Counted from the first letter of the stretch, positions 1 to 9,101 are shown. The stretch is 36,532 bases of DNA from an uncultured Desulfomonile sp. (GCA_903896745.1 CAITZA010000235.1:1-36532); one strand, 5' to 3'. The notes: generated by a model not told the origin, from the letters alone. Made by a program: numbers and translations.

Positions 1-176
1 AACCTCCATAAATAGTGCCTTCTCGAAACCGAGCGTCAATGTCAAGCCCGAAATTCTGGTACCAGTTCTGGTATCAGTTTTAATTTACCAGATTTACTAT
101 ATTGAGGTTAACTTATTGAAACTATTACGCTGAGGCGTAGGACCGCGTACAGGCCCAAACCCTCTAAAACGAATAA

Positions 177-203
177 AGCCACCCGGTTAGGTGGCTATTT
201 TTG
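177..203 (-). terminator. Hairpin terminator downstream of tRNA-Arg
   Basis: A perfect 7-bp stem (AGCCACC 177-183 with GGTGGCT 190-196) closes a 6-nt loop. It begins 18 nt past the tRNA 3' end. Read on the minus strand it is followed by TTTATT. Read on the plus strand it is followed by ATTTTT, so it may work in both directions. No plus-strand gene is visible before it. Confidence 0.6.
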
Positions 204-213
204 TTGCATTTAT

Positions 214-290
<77 letters not shown>

Positions 291-319
291 GCTTTAGCAG
301 GTGTAAAGTGTAAGAGTTC

Positions 320-348
320 AGTTTAGCCATATTGGGGTTTGTTGTCAA
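320..348 (-). promoter_or_regulatory. Promoter of tRNA-Arg
   Basis: On the minus strand, TTGACA (343-348), a 17-nt spacer and TAAACT (320-325) form a near-consensus sigma-70-type promoter. The predicted start near 313 is about 23 nt before the mature tRNA 5' end at 290. Confidence 0.7.
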
Positions 349-478
349 TATATTGAAACTGGAATTGAAAAATAAGCAAGATGGATATTTGAGGGCGAGA
401 TGGGGCCACAGTTGAGTATGTGACTAATATAATGGGATAAGGCTGTGACAAATCTTGTGTGTGATATGGCTTGTTGAT

Positions 479-1102
479 CTATATTTCGATAACAACCCTG
501 GCCGGCGCCCCGTCCGCGTTCATGATTCTTAGCGGTAAGCAGTAGATTTTACATGGCCCTGTGGGGGCGTCCAGCAAATCAAGGGCCTCAACGATCATGG
601 CTCCTGACCGAAGAATAGTTCTGTGAACCGGCGCTCCAGGGGTCATATACTTTTCAATCGACAAATAGTCTATGCCAACCAGTCTGATCCCTTTCTCTAC
701 AAGCAATTGAGCCGCATCCAGTGTGAGGTGGCAGTAGTCCTCAGTAAAGTCCTGAAATCTCAGTTTTTCGCTATTGTCAGTCTTAAAAAAAATCCTTACA
801 TGATCTGCGATCCCCGATGCCTCAATATCTTTTGCATCGATAAATTCCTTTCCTCGCATGTCCAGGATAATACCGGGGCCAATCAGGTGTTCGAGGGGAG
901 TCTGGTCAACCGTATAAGCGCCATTGATGTAGTGTGCGGCGGGGTCCACGTGTGTTCCTGTATGGGTACACAAACTTAATGAGGCCAGATCGAAAGGATC
1001 TCCCTTGGCACGGGACAGGAATGGATGCATTTCAAAGACAGGATCGCCAGGAAAGGCTATCATATCGTTTTTCATACCAAGAGTGACGTCTATCAGCGGC
1101 AT
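479..1102 (-). CDS. Cyclase family protein (kynurenine formamidase-like metal hydrolase)
   Basis: A 207-aa protein of the cyclase family (PF04199 type), which contains metal-dependent amide/ester hydrolases such as arylformamidase and isatin hydrolase. The metal-binding signature HTGTHVDPAAH is at residues 47-57 (H47, H51, D53, H57). It matches HxGTHxDxxxH but has Ala where many members have Pro. A second family block, VGIDYLSIEKY, follows at about residue 142. There is no signal peptide, so it is probably cytoplasmic. The start is supported by GGGAG about 10 nt upstream. The substrate cannot be told: no kynurenine-pathway genes are nearby. It stands alone on the minus strand, 161 bp below the HtrA stop, and could be on the same transcript. 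Confidence 0.88.
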   Translation of the reverse strand: MPLIDVTLGMKNDMIAFPGDPVFEMHPFLSRAKGDPFDLASLSLCTHTGTHVDPAAHYINGAYTVDQTPLEHLIGPGIILDMRGKEFIDAKDIEASGIADHVRIFFKTDNSEKLRFQDFTEDYCHLTLDAAQLLVEKGIRLVGIDYLSIEKYMTPGAPVHRTILRSGAMIVEALDLLDAPTGPCKIYCLPLRIMNADGAPARVVIEI

Positions 1103-1263
1103 GCGCCATTAACTCCCGTATTCGGAATGGTCTGAAAACATATTGATCCGAACCCCTAATTGAATCTGAGGCGGTCGCAGACTCAAACATGAACGAGATG
1201 TCAGATCATGCTTGCGAATTATAGCCCGGGAACCAAACAAGCATCAACTGTTGGAACCGTAAT

Positions 1264-2421
1264 TTAAACACCGGAGCGTTTGGTTACCCGTGGGTCTTCA
1301 GCCAGAACCAGGTTCACAGAAAACTCCTGTCCACCGCGCCACACCTTTAATCTAACCTGTTCACCAATATTCTTCTGAAGAATGATGTTTTGAAAATCGT
1401 CAAAACCGGAAATAGGGATGTCGTCAACTGCGGTAATTATGTCACCGCCGACGATTAAGGGCCTACCTCTATATGCGCCAGCGTACTGGTTACCAGCCCT
1501 CAGACCGCTCTGATATGCCGGACTGCCCGGAACAACGACGGAGATTAGAAAACCCTTGATTGGAGGCAATCCGAGAGCTCGTATTAGCTGTGGTTCCAAG
1601 TCGGAGCCCCCTGCAATACCTGACCACGGATAAATGACCCTGCCCAATTTGATGATTTGGGATGCGACTTTTTTAGCCCTATTAATAGGAAGGGCGAGAC
1701 CAATGCCGGCAAAAGAGCGCGTTTCACTGACGATAGCAGTGTTGACCCCTATCACTTCACCCCTGGAATTAATTAACGGCCCACCACTATTACCGGGATT
1801 GATAGCAGCGTCAGTCTGGATCATCCCGAACATGGTCCTGTTGTCGATTATTAAATCCCTGTTCAATGCGCTGATGAACCCAGAAGTGACAGTATGCTGG
1901 AAGCCGAAAGGATCCCCGATAGCGATGACACGCTGCCCGACGGTAAGGTTTTCGGAATTGCCCAGAAGGGCCACAGCAAGACCGGGGAAAGGCTGAATTC
2001 TAATGACAGCCAGATCACTCACAGGATCCTGACCAACCTGGACGGCCTGAAGCTTCTGGTCTCCCATAAAAGTAACTTCAATATTCTGACCACTTCCAAT
2101 CACGTGACTGTTCGTAAGTATATGGCCCTTGTCATCAATCACGAACCCTGTTCCCTGACCGGTTTGGGGGGTGACCTGCATCCAGAAGTTGTAGGCCAGA
2201 CTTTTTGAGACGATGTTAACAACCGCCGGGCTAAGATCACGATAAACGCGCATTACAACGGCTTCGCCGCTTTCTAGCGCCTCGTATGTCTGGGGCGTCG
2301 TAGGAGCGCTGGATGTGATGGAGGATGGAGTACGTTTGTTAACCCACATCCCCAAGACGATTCCAATTCCAAATATTATGAGTAACGTAATAACGATGGA
2401 AGACTTATTCGTACGCGCCAT
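1264..2421 (-). CDS. HtrA/DegP-family serine protease with PDZ domain
   Basis: This is a membrane-anchored periplasmic protease (385 aa from this start). An N-terminal TM segment (about residues 9-25) is followed by a trypsin-like domain and a single PDZ domain (about 277-372). The triad is visible: H106 in TNSHV, D136 in SDLAV and S212 in GNSGGPL. One PDZ and an uncleaved anchor resemble DegS more than DegP, so a role in envelope stress sensing or quality control is likely. ATG at 2421 is chosen because AGGA lies 8 nt upstream; an in-frame ATG at 2430 is possible. The start overlaps the end of the PBP1A gene, implying co-transcription and translational coupling. Confidence 0.93.
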   Translation of the reverse strand: MARTNKSSIVITLLIIFGIGIVLGMWVNKRTPSSITSSAPTTPQTYEALESGEAVVMRVYRDLSPAVVNIVSKSLAYNFWMQVTPQTGQGTGFVIDDKGHILTNSHVIGSGQNIEVTFMGDQKLQAVQVGQDPVSDLAVIRIQPFPGLAVALLGNSENLTVGQRVIAIGDPFGFQHTVTSGFISALNRDLIIDNRTMFGMIQTDAAINPGNSGGPLINSRGEVIGVNTAIVSETRSFAGIGLALPINRAKKVASQIIKLGRVIYPWSGIAGGSDLEPQLIRALGLPPIKGFLISVVVPGSPAYQSGLRAGNQYAGAYRGRPLIVGGDIITAVDDIPISGFDDFQNIILQKNIGEQVRLKVWRGGQEFSVNLVLAEDPRVTKRSGV

Positions 2422-5290
2422 AGCCACCATCCTGACGATAATACGGATTTCTGGGGTTTGGCCTCATCATGTTCCCCGGCATTCCTTGGGCGTAAGGGTT
2501 TCCAGGATCATGATAGCCGCCTTGGTAGGGGCCTTGGCCTGGATAATAACCCTGGCTTTGCGCGTAAGCGGGCTCCTTGTAGAGAGTAGTCTTACCAGTT
2601 TCATCCCTGAAAGGATAACCGTAACCAAGGTTTTGGCCATCAGCAGACAACACCCTTAGTGAGCCGAGATGATTCATTGTCTGAAGCCCGAAATTGACCA
2701 TGCCGCTACTGTAAGCATCCTGATAGCCTGTTGTCACGAAATATGTTTCGTCAATAGGGCAAATATGTTTTGTTAGTTGGGCAGGATCGAAGTCCGGGCC
2801 GAATTCCAGGAGTCGTTCAACATTTTCGGCGCCCGGTTGAGCCGAGGCTTCCCAGAAAACGATTCCCTGTGGGGGCGCAAACGCAGTCAAAGGTTCATTT
2901 TTAAGCGCGTCTGCCATGAAATCCATCCAGATTGGCAATGCGGCGGTTCCCCCATATTCCTGTTTGCCAAGGGACATTTTTGTGTCGAACCCAAGCCATA
3001 CACCAGTGGTGTATTTTCCATTGAAACCGATAAACCATGCGTCCGCGCAATCGTCAGTGGTTCCTGTTTTTCCACCGAGGTCACTCCTCTTGAGCTTTGC
3101 CGCAGCCGACGCTGTTCCTGAGACACATGTTTCCCTCAGCATGCTCAACATTACATAGGCAGTCTGCGGCCTGATGACCTGAACAGGATCCGATCGTTCG
3201 CTGAGTACCAGGCTCGGAAGCCCTTTTTTCTGCGCAGATTCAGCTAATTTTCCGTCAGCGGGTGTTTCCGTTTCAGTTCCCCTGATTGAGTCAATCAAGC
3301 CCCGTCCGGGATAGACCTCTCTAAAGGGTTCGTCAGAGTTGTTGGCGGTAACTACGACCTGGGATTTATTCCTGCCGGTATTTCTATCGAGAGCAAAACT
3401 TCTTATAGGTGCATTAACGACTGTGTTGTCCTCAAGAACTTTTCCGAAACGGTCCACCACCTTTTTGACGAGTTTTGGAGGAATGCGCACCCCAAGATTA
3501 GGAAACACACTAAAGGCTGAAGTTATTTCCAGAGGGGTCACTTCCGAGGATCCCAACGCGATTGACAGGTTGCGTCCCATGGCGGATTTGAATCCCATTT
3601 CTCTGGCCATCCTGATGACGGCTTCGGGTCCGAGATCCATAGCCAACTTGACAGCCACGATGTTCCTTGACTGGGCCAAAGATTTTTTCAGATTCACCGG
3701 ACCTAGAAATCCACCGTCGGAATTTGAGGGAATCCACTCGGGTTCTCTCGGATCTATGACCACCGCAATGGGCTCGTCATAGACCATAGTGCGAGGGCCA
3801 TAGGAGCCCCATTCAAGAGCTGAAGCAAAGACAACGGGTTTAAAAGCGCTACCTGGCTGACGTTGGGCTTGGGTTGCCCGGTTGAAGCTCGACTTTTCAT
3901 AGTCAAGGCCTCCAACGAGGGCTCTGACAAAGCCGGTGGAGTTTTCTATGCAAACAACAGCCCCCTGGACAGCAGGCGTCTTGACCTGAACAAGGCTCAC
4001 ATTGCCGGATGATGATTCAATAACCCTAAATTCCAGAACATCATTGATTCTAAAGGCGGGAGTTCCTTCCAGTTCCATGTTGAAATACAACCCACCCTGA
4101 AACGCTAGCCTATAACCGCTGGAAATTATCTCGGGTTTCTTGTCCCTGTTTTTCTTGGCCTGTTTGGGCGTATCGATCACCACAGCCTGAACAACAGAAC
4201 CCACCGGCGGTTCAGACAAAGGCTCGGCTTCTAGAAATTCCCTGACTTCCTGAGGCTTGAGCCTTTTTATCAACCCGGGAGTTCGGTTCTGTCGGCGCTC
4301 CCACGATATGGCCCCTCTATAAAGACTTTCTGAAGCCTTTTCCTGAAGCTTCACATCACATGTGGTCCATACCTGAAGCCCATCATCATACAGTTTTTGA
4401 GCGCCATATTTTTCAATAATGTACTGCCTTGCGGCTTCGGTAAAATAGGGAGCTCTCTCGGAAGGGGTCGGGAGTTTCTCCCTGAATTTTGGGACTTCAG
4501 ACATACCCGTCTTGAATTCATCATTGGTGATAAAATTGTTCCTAAGCATGCTGTTAAGAACAAATTCGCGTCGCTTGAGAGCTCCATCAACATTTTTTGG
4601 AGGCGCGTTCTTGGTTGGGTTGGAAACAAGCCCAGCAATTAACGCCGCTTCAGGAATCGAGAGTTCAATCGATTTTTTGCCGAAATACACTCCCGACGCG
4701 GCCTCTACTCCATAAGCCCCTCGTCCCAAGTAAATTTCATTCAAATATATTCCGAGAATTTCTTTCTTTGTTAAGGTCTTTTCGAGGCGGAAAGCCAAGA
4801 GGGCTTCCCTGATCTTACGGGAGAATTTTTTCTCCCTGGACAATATGAAATTACGTGTCACCTGTTGCGTTATTGTGCTTGCGCCCTGTGCATAATTCCC
4901 GACCTTTATGTTCTTGACTATGGCTCTACCGACACCAATCGGATCAACACCGCTATGAGAAAAGAAGCGGGCGTCTTCCGCAGCCAGGAAAGCATTGACA
5001 ACGTGGGGAGGGAGAGAGTCTATGGAAACAGGAAAACGTTTTTCCTTATAAAACAGACCGATTACTGAACCATCCTCGGCATAAAATGTGGACACGGTTT
5101 TTGGCCTGTATGCGCGTAGATCCGGAATGTCCGGCAGATCCCTGGAAAAAATAAGGTAAGTTGCCAACAGTCCGCCCATGAGTCCACTAAGAGCAGCGAG
5201 AACAATGATCAGCGGAATACCAGCGCCAATCCACGCGAACAACCCAAATAGAGTTTTGTATTTTGATCTGTTCCCGTTGAGCTTTTTCAT
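2405..5290 (-). CDS. Penicillin-binding protein 1A (bifunctional transglycosylase/transpeptidase)
   Basis: A class A PBP of 961 aa. The order is an N-terminal TM anchor (about 18-48), a GT51 glycosyltransferase domain with catalytic Glu in EDARFF (E105) and the STITQQVTRN block, an OB-like insert, then a transpeptidase domain with SAFK (S481-K484), SRN (541-543) and KTGTT (741-745). It polymerises and cross-links peptidoglycan in the periplasm. Unusually, the last ~55 residues are a low-complexity Tyr/Gly/Pro/Gln tail. ATG 5290 is chosen because the longer in-frame extension starts at TTG 5374, which is itself the -35 box of a good promoter; AGGA lies upstream of 5290. It overlaps the HtrA gene by 17 bp. 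Confidence 0.95.
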   Translation of the reverse strand: MKKLNGNRSKYKTLFGLFAWIGAGIPLIIVLAALSGLMGGLLATYLIFSRDLPDIPDLRAYRPKTVSTFYAEDGSVIGLFYKEKRFPVSIDSLPPHVVNAFLAAEDARFFSHSGVDPIGVGRAIVKNIKVGNYAQGASTITQQVTRNFILSREKKFSRKIREALLAFRLEKTLTKKEILGIYLNEIYLGRGAYGVEAASGVYFGKKSIELSIPEAALIAGLVSNPTKNAPPKNVDGALKRREFVLNSMLRNNFITNDEFKTGMSEVPKFREKLPTPSERAPYFTEAARQYIIEKYGAQKLYDDGLQVWTTCDVKLQEKASESLYRGAISWERRQNRTPGLIKRLKPQEVREFLEAEPLSEPPVGSVVQAVVIDTPKQAKKNRDKKPEIISSGYRLAFQGGLYFNMELEGTPAFRINDVLEFRVIESSSGNVSLVQVKTPAVQGAVVCIENSTGFVRALVGGLDYEKSSFNRATQAQRQPGSAFKPVVFASALEWGSYGPRTMVYDEPIAVVIDPREPEWIPSNSDGGFLGPVNLKKSLAQSRNIVAVKLAMDLGPEAVIRMAREMGFKSAMGRNLSIALGSSEVTPLEITSAFSVFPNLGVRIPPKLVKKVVDRFGKVLEDNTVVNAPIRSFALDRNTGRNKSQVVVTANNSDEPFREVYPGRGLIDSIRGTETETPADGKLAESAQKKGLPSLVLSERSDPVQVIRPQTAYVMLSMLRETCVSGTASAAAKLKRSDLGGKTGTTDDCADAWFIGFNGKYTTGVWLGFDTKMSLGKQEYGGTAALPIWMDFMADALKNEPLTAFAPPQGIVFWEASAQPGAENVERLLEFGPDFDPAQLTKHICPIDETYFVTTGYQDAYSSGMVNFGLQTMNHLGSLRVLSADGQNLGYGYPFRDETGKTTLYKEPAYAQSQGYYPGQGPYQGGYHDPGNPYAQGMPGNMMRPNPRNPYYRQDGGYGAYE

Positions 5291-5345
5291 GCGGACGCAA
5301 TTCCTACTGAAAATACAGGCAATTAATTGATTCCATCTAATTACG

Positions 5346-5374
5346 ATCTTATGCCACATAGCGTGATTCGTCAA
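5346..5374 (-). promoter_or_regulatory. Promoter of the PBP1A-HtrA unit
   Basis: On the minus strand TTGACG (5369-5374), a 17-nt spacer and TAAGAT (5346-5351) make a good sigma-70-type promoter. The -35 box lies in a 13-bp element (5366-5378) repeated in inverted orientation at the ispF promoter. Confidence 0.65.
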
Positions 5375-5433
5375 GAATTGGTCGTCCGAAACGTTCCCCC
5401 ATTCTTGTTTTGTAGCGCGGCGGACAGCGATTC

Positions 5434-5462
5434 TTGACGAATGAACCTGTATGAATTAAACT
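5434..5462 (+). promoter_or_regulatory. Promoter of ispF
   Basis: TTGACG (5434-5439), a 17-nt spacer and TAAACT (5457-5462). The predicted start near 5469 leaves a leader of about 20 nt that holds the GGAGG ribosome binding site (5476-5480). Confidence 0.68.
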
Positions 5463-5489
5463 GACAAATTGTTCTGGAGGTATTATCTC

Positions 5490-5972
5490 TTGCGAATAGG
5501 CCAGGGTTTTGACGCTCATAGATTTTCAGATGGACGCAAGCTTGTGCTGGGTGGTATTGAAATCGAATATCCTCTGGGCTTGCTGGGACACTCCGATGCG
5601 GATGTCCTCGTTCATGCGATAATAGACGCTCTGTTAGGCGCCGCCGGCGCAGGCGACATAGGCATGAGATTTCCGGACACGGAACCTGCCTACAAAGGTA
5701 TCTCAAGCCTGATACTTCTTGAGAACGTAGTAAATGAATTAACTGGTCTGGGCTTCTCCATACTGAATGTAGATGCGACAATACTTGCTCAGAAGCCGAA
5801 AATAGGACCGTACCGCGAAAAAATGTTGAAGACCCTTTCAATGGTGATGGGTCTGAATCCATCGAGAATAAATCTGAAGGCTACTACTACTGAAAAGATG
5901 GGATTTGTCGGAAGGGAAGAAGGAATAGCTGCAACAGCCGTCGTTTTGCTCGAAGAGCCGGCATACGGATAA
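5490..5972 (+). CDS. ispF: 2-C-methyl-D-erythritol 2,4-cyclodiphosphate synthase
   Basis: IspF of 160 aa, close to the usual size. It converts CDP-ME 2-phosphate to MEcPP and CMP in the MEP isoprenoid pathway. The metal site is visible: D8 and H10 in GQGFDAHRF and H42 in DVLVHA, with the conserved GHSDAD block at 33-38. The C-terminal TTTEKMGFVGR motif completes the CDP site. The start is a TTG at 5490, 9 nt after GGAGG; an upstream in-frame TTG at 5469 would lie on the transcription start and lose the ribosome binding site. ispD, often the neighbour, is absent here, while cysS follows as in many bacteria. Confidence 0.96.
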   Translation: MRIGQGFDAHRFSDGRKLVLGGIEIEYPLGLLGHSDADVLVHAIIDALLGAAGAGDIGMRFPDTEPAYKGISSLILLENVVNELTGLGFSILNVDATILAQKPKIGPYREKMLKTLSMVMGLNPSRINLKATTTEKMGFVGREEGIAATAVVLLEEPAYG

Positions 5973-6072
5973 ATATTGCTTCCGGTTCGAACCTTAGGCA
6001 ACTTCAAAAACCGTGCCTGCGTTCCTTGATCGATCTTCCTGGAAATTACCGTTGATGATTGGAGTTTCTATC

Positions 6073-7533
6073 ATGGGGCTTAGAATTTACAATACACTGA
6101 CACGCAAAAAAGATGTGTTCGAGCCACTGAACCCCGGAAGGGTGGGCATGTATGTTTGCGGTGTGACTGTTTATGACTTGTGCCACATTGGCCATGCACG
6201 TTCAGTGGTGCTTTTTGATGTAATTTACAGGTTCCTCATGAAGTGCGGATTTGCTGTTACCTATGTCAGGAATTTTACGGATGTGGATGACAAAATTATC
6301 AATCGCGCCAATCAGGTTGGAGATTACTGGAAAGATCTTGCCGAGCGGTTCATTGTAGAATTTTACACGGATATGGATGCTCTCGGGGTGCTCAGGCCGA
6401 CGCATGAACCCAAGGCGACTGAACATATAGGAGAGATTCAGGCGTTAATTACAAACCTCATCCACAAAGGTTTCGCTTATGAAGTGGATGGGGATGTAAT
6501 GTATTCTGTAGAGAGTTTTTCCGGTTATGGGAAGCTTTCCGGTAAGAAGATTGAAGACCTGGTATCTGGGGCGAGGGTGGAGATTGATCAGAAAAAGCGA
6601 AACCCCCTTGATTTTGCTTTATGGAAAGCGGCCAAGCCTGGTGAACCATATTGGGACAGTCCGTGGGGACCCGGCAGACCTGGGTGGCATATCGAATGTT
6701 CCGCCATGAGCGTGAAATACCTCGGTGAGCGGTTTGACATACATGGGGGCGGGGCGGATCTGACCTTTCCTCATCATGAAAACGAGATTGCGCAATCAGA
6801 AGCCGCTGCTGGCGGAGCTTTTGCAACTTACTGGATTCATAATGGTTTTGTTAACATAAGATCCGAAAAAATGTCCAAGTCGTTAGGCAACGTCCTGAAC
6901 ATCAGGGACATTTTGAAAACATGCCACCCCGAAACATTGAGGCTCTTCCTACTTTCCAGTCACTACCGCAGCCCGCTCGATTACAGTGATGAAAGTCTTA
7001 AAGAGGCTTCGAGCGCTCTGGAAAGGCTCTATTCAGCAATACTGGTATTGGACAGATTAATAGACGCCAAGGGGTTGTCCAGCGATAGGCCGGAAGAAAT
7101 CATGAATCTCAGTTCCCGCTTTGTGGAGGCCATGGAGGACGATTTTAATACGCCCCGATGCCTGGCCATACTGTTTGAAGCGGCTCGTTGTATAAACAGG
7201 ATTAATACGGAATACGGCGCTAACGTCGAAAAAATACCATCCTCTGAAACTCTCCTGAATTGCAGGACTGATATCATCAACCTGTCAAGAGATGTCTTGG
7301 GTATACTGAAAGAAGAGCCGGTAGCCTTTGTTGAAAGGGCCAGACATGCAGGAACCACTGAACTGGGAATAACCGTATCAGAAATAGATGGCCTGATCTC
7401 CGAACGCGGCCAGGCACGAAAAAACAGGGATTTTAAGCGTGCCGATGAGATTAGGGATAAACTTGCCGGTTTTGGTATCCTGATAGAAGATGGTCCTAAA
7501 GGCGCAACCTGGAGAGTAAAGGACAGGAATTAA
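6073..7533 (+). CDS. cysS: Cysteinyl-tRNA synthetase
   Basis: CysRS of 486 aa, a class I synthetase charging tRNA-Cys in the cytoplasm. The HIGH motif is HIGH at 38-41 and KMSKS is at 266-270. The zinc ligands expected for the family are present: C29, C209, H234 and E238. ATG 6073 is chosen because GGAG (6061-6064) lies 8 nt upstream; the longer frame from GTG 6013 has no conserved sequence. It lies 100 bp behind ispF and 66 bp before the ABC ATPase, probably in one transcript. Confidence 0.97.
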   Translation: MGLRIYNTLTRKKDVFEPLNPGRVGMYVCGVTVYDLCHIGHARSVVLFDVIYRFLMKCGFAVTYVRNFTDVDDKIINRANQVGDYWKDLAERFIVEFYTDMDALGVLRPTHEPKATEHIGEIQALITNLIHKGFAYEVDGDVMYSVESFSGYGKLSGKKIEDLVSGARVEIDQKKRNPLDFALWKAAKPGEPYWDSPWGPGRPGWHIECSAMSVKYLGERFDIHGGGADLTFPHHENEIAQSEAAAGGAFATYWIHNGFVNIRSEKMSKSLGNVLNIRDILKTCHPETLRLFLLSSHYRSPLDYSDESLKEASSALERLYSAILVLDRLIDAKGLSSDRPEEIMNLSSRFVEAMEDDFNTPRCLAILFEAARCINRINTEYGANVEKIPSSETLLNCRTDIINLSRDVLGILKEEPVAFVERARHAGTTELGITVSEIDGLISERGQARKNRDFKRADEIRDKLAGFGILIEDGPKGATWRVKDRN

Positions 7534-7599
7534 TGATATGGACGGTTAATCAGGTATGGTAAAACGATATCATGTCTGTTCACACGGAGTTGGGAAAGG

Positions 7600-8460
7600 T
7601 TGGAAATAAGGGTTGAGAGTCTTTACTGCGTATATAGTCCCGGAACCTTGTGGCAAAACAAGGCCTTGAACGACGTCTCATTCACCATTCCGTCCTGTTC
7701 GGTTCTTGGAATACTGGGACATACCGGATCCGGGAAAACCACTTTATTGAAAAACCTTAACGGGCTACTTAAACCAACATCCGGGCAAATATTCCTGGAT
7801 GGAATTGACACCGGCAGTTTTCAGGCTCAGCTATCCCGCATGGTTGGTCTGGTTTTTCAATGTCCAGAAAGGCAGTTGTTCGAAGACACAGTTCTAAAGG
7901 ACATTAGTTTTCCCTTCAGAATAGATCAGGAGTTGTCAGAAGAGGAAATATTTATAAAAGCAAGAGACGCCTGTGAGGATGTCGGGCTGGATTTGAACAA
8001 AATTGGCGCCGATTCCCCAGAGTCCCTCTCTGAAGCATCCCGGAGAAAACTGGCAATAGCATGCATACTCGTCAATGATCCAGGGATCATAATGTTTGAC
8101 GAACCGCTAGCGGGAATGAATCCTTACTCCTCGCTGGAACTCGTCAGAATGATCATGAAGATGAAAAGCGAAAAGAAACGAACCATTATAATCGTGTCTC
8201 ATGACATGGCTCCATTTATTTCGTTTCTGGATTTCATGATGGCGCTGGACAATGGCCGGGTAAGGGCATTTGGAAAGTGTGGAGAAGTATGTGAGATGTT
8301 GTCTGAGGACTCCGGGTTTTCCGAATTATTACCACCCGTAGCTAGTCTAAAACATCTGTTGGTTAAAGCTGGAATCAGGATACCCACGGATGAATTCGAT
8401 CCGTGCGTGATTTCAAAGATCGTCTCTCTATCGCTCAGCACCGGAGATGTCAGCAAATGA
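7600..8460 (+). CDS. ABC transporter ATP-binding protein, ECF (EcfA)-like
   Basis: A 286-aa ATPase most like the EcfA/CbiO energising subunits of vitamin and metal-ion importers. Walker A is GHTGSGKTT (40-48), the Q-loop VFQCPERQ is near 85-92, Walker B IIMFDEP is at 163-169 (catalytic E168) and the switch is H201. The signature is degenerate: LSEASRRK (143-150) replaces LSGGQxRR. No EcfT, S-component or second ATPase gene is adjacent, so partners must lie elsewhere or the protein has another job. The start is TTG 7600, 10 nt after GGAG; no ATG in this frame fits. Its stop overlaps the LolA-like start (ATGA). Confidence 0.85.
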   Translation: MEIRVESLYCVYSPGTLWQNKALNDVSFTIPSCSVLGILGHTGSGKTTLLKNLNGLLKPTSGQIFLDGIDTGSFQAQLSRMVGLVFQCPERQLFEDTVLKDISFPFRIDQELSEEEIFIKARDACEDVGLDLNKIGADSPESLSEASRRKLAIACILVNDPGIIMFDEPLAGMNPYSSLELVRMIMKMKSEKKRTIIIVSHDMAPFISFLDFMMALDNGRVRAFGKCGEVCEMLSEDSGFSELLPPVASLKHLLVKAGIRIPTDEFDPCVISKIVSLSLSTGDVSK

Positions 8461-9101
8461 GACACAAACATATTTCGACAATGATTCTCTGTTTGGGCAT
8501 GCTTTTCCTTGGCCAGTTATCTCAGGCCCAGGAACTTACCGCCGAGCAGGTGATGAAAAAAGTTCAGGATGTTTATGCGGACAAATGCTGTTTTCAGGCA
8601 GGATTCGATCAGGTTACGGTAAACGTCTCCATGGACATAAAGGATACATTTGAAGGAACAATGTATGTGAAGATGCCGGGTCATATAACCCTGGACGTCT
8701 ATTCTCCGGAGAGACAGAAAGTGGTAATGAAGGGGCGGTCGTATTCTGTGCAGTTCCTGGAGGACCAAACGTCCGTCACCGGTGAAATTCCAGGGGAATT
8801 GAATGTCGAAAACTTTTTTAGTTTTTTCACAAATATCGGGGCAATTGACAAAAACTTTTCCTTCAGGTTTCCTCAACGTCCCAAGGACCTGGACAACAAT
8901 TTGATCTTGGTGGAACTAACGAGTTCCAGAGCGGCGCCGGGGTCCTACAGGATAACCCTCGGGATAGATTCGAGGAAATATACTATCAACCGAGCAATAA
9001 TCTATGATGCGCTCGGGAATTACAATCGATTTGATTTGTCTGAGATAAAATTTCTACCTTCCATACCGGACAGGATTTTTGATGTTTCCGGTTCCAGGTA
9101 A
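8457..9101 (+). CDS. LolA-like outer-membrane lipoprotein carrier protein
   Basis: A 214-aa secreted protein. The N-terminal signal peptide ends near AQA (about residue 24). The rest shows the LolA pattern: a helix beginning TAEQVMKKVQDVY, then beta strands with FEGTMYVKMPGHITLDVYSPERQKVVMKG-type blocks. LolA proteins shuttle lipoproteins from the inner-membrane LolCDE complex to the outer membrane. ATG 8457 overlaps the preceding stop by 4 nt, with GGAG about 11 nt upstream, so it is translationally coupled to the ABC ATPase. Two adjacent Cys residues (KCCF, about 41-42) are unusual for LolA. Confidence 0.8.
   Translation: MRHKHISTMILCLGMLFLGQLSQAQELTAEQVMKKVQDVYADKCCFQAGFDQVTVNVSMDIKDTFEGTMYVKMPGHITLDVYSPERQKVVMKGRSYSVQFLEDQTSVTGEIPGELNVENFFSFFTNIGAIDKNFSFRFPQRPKDLDNNLILVELTSSRAAPGSYRITLGIDSRKYTINRAIIYDALGNYNRFDLSEIKFLPSIPDRIFDVSGSR

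Noticed and set aside
54-96. Repeated TCTGGTA / CAG elements before the tRNA terminator.
   Set aside because: The copies are short and imperfect, with no gene or terminator layout to give them a role.
2-133. A 43-codon plus-strand frame open from the window edge to TGA 131-133.
   Set aside because: It looks partly hydrophobic (LVPVLVSVLIYQIYYIEV) but matches no family, has no visible start, and an open frame this short is expected by chance in AT-rich DNA.
5291-5374. An N-terminal extension of PBP1A from TTG 5374.
   Set aside because: The TTG is the -35 box of a good promoter, so this segment would be largely upstream of the transcript.
5371-5862. A 163-codon minus-strand frame opposite ispF.
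   Set aside because: It lies wholly against ispF, which has all family motifs, and its translation resembles no protein.
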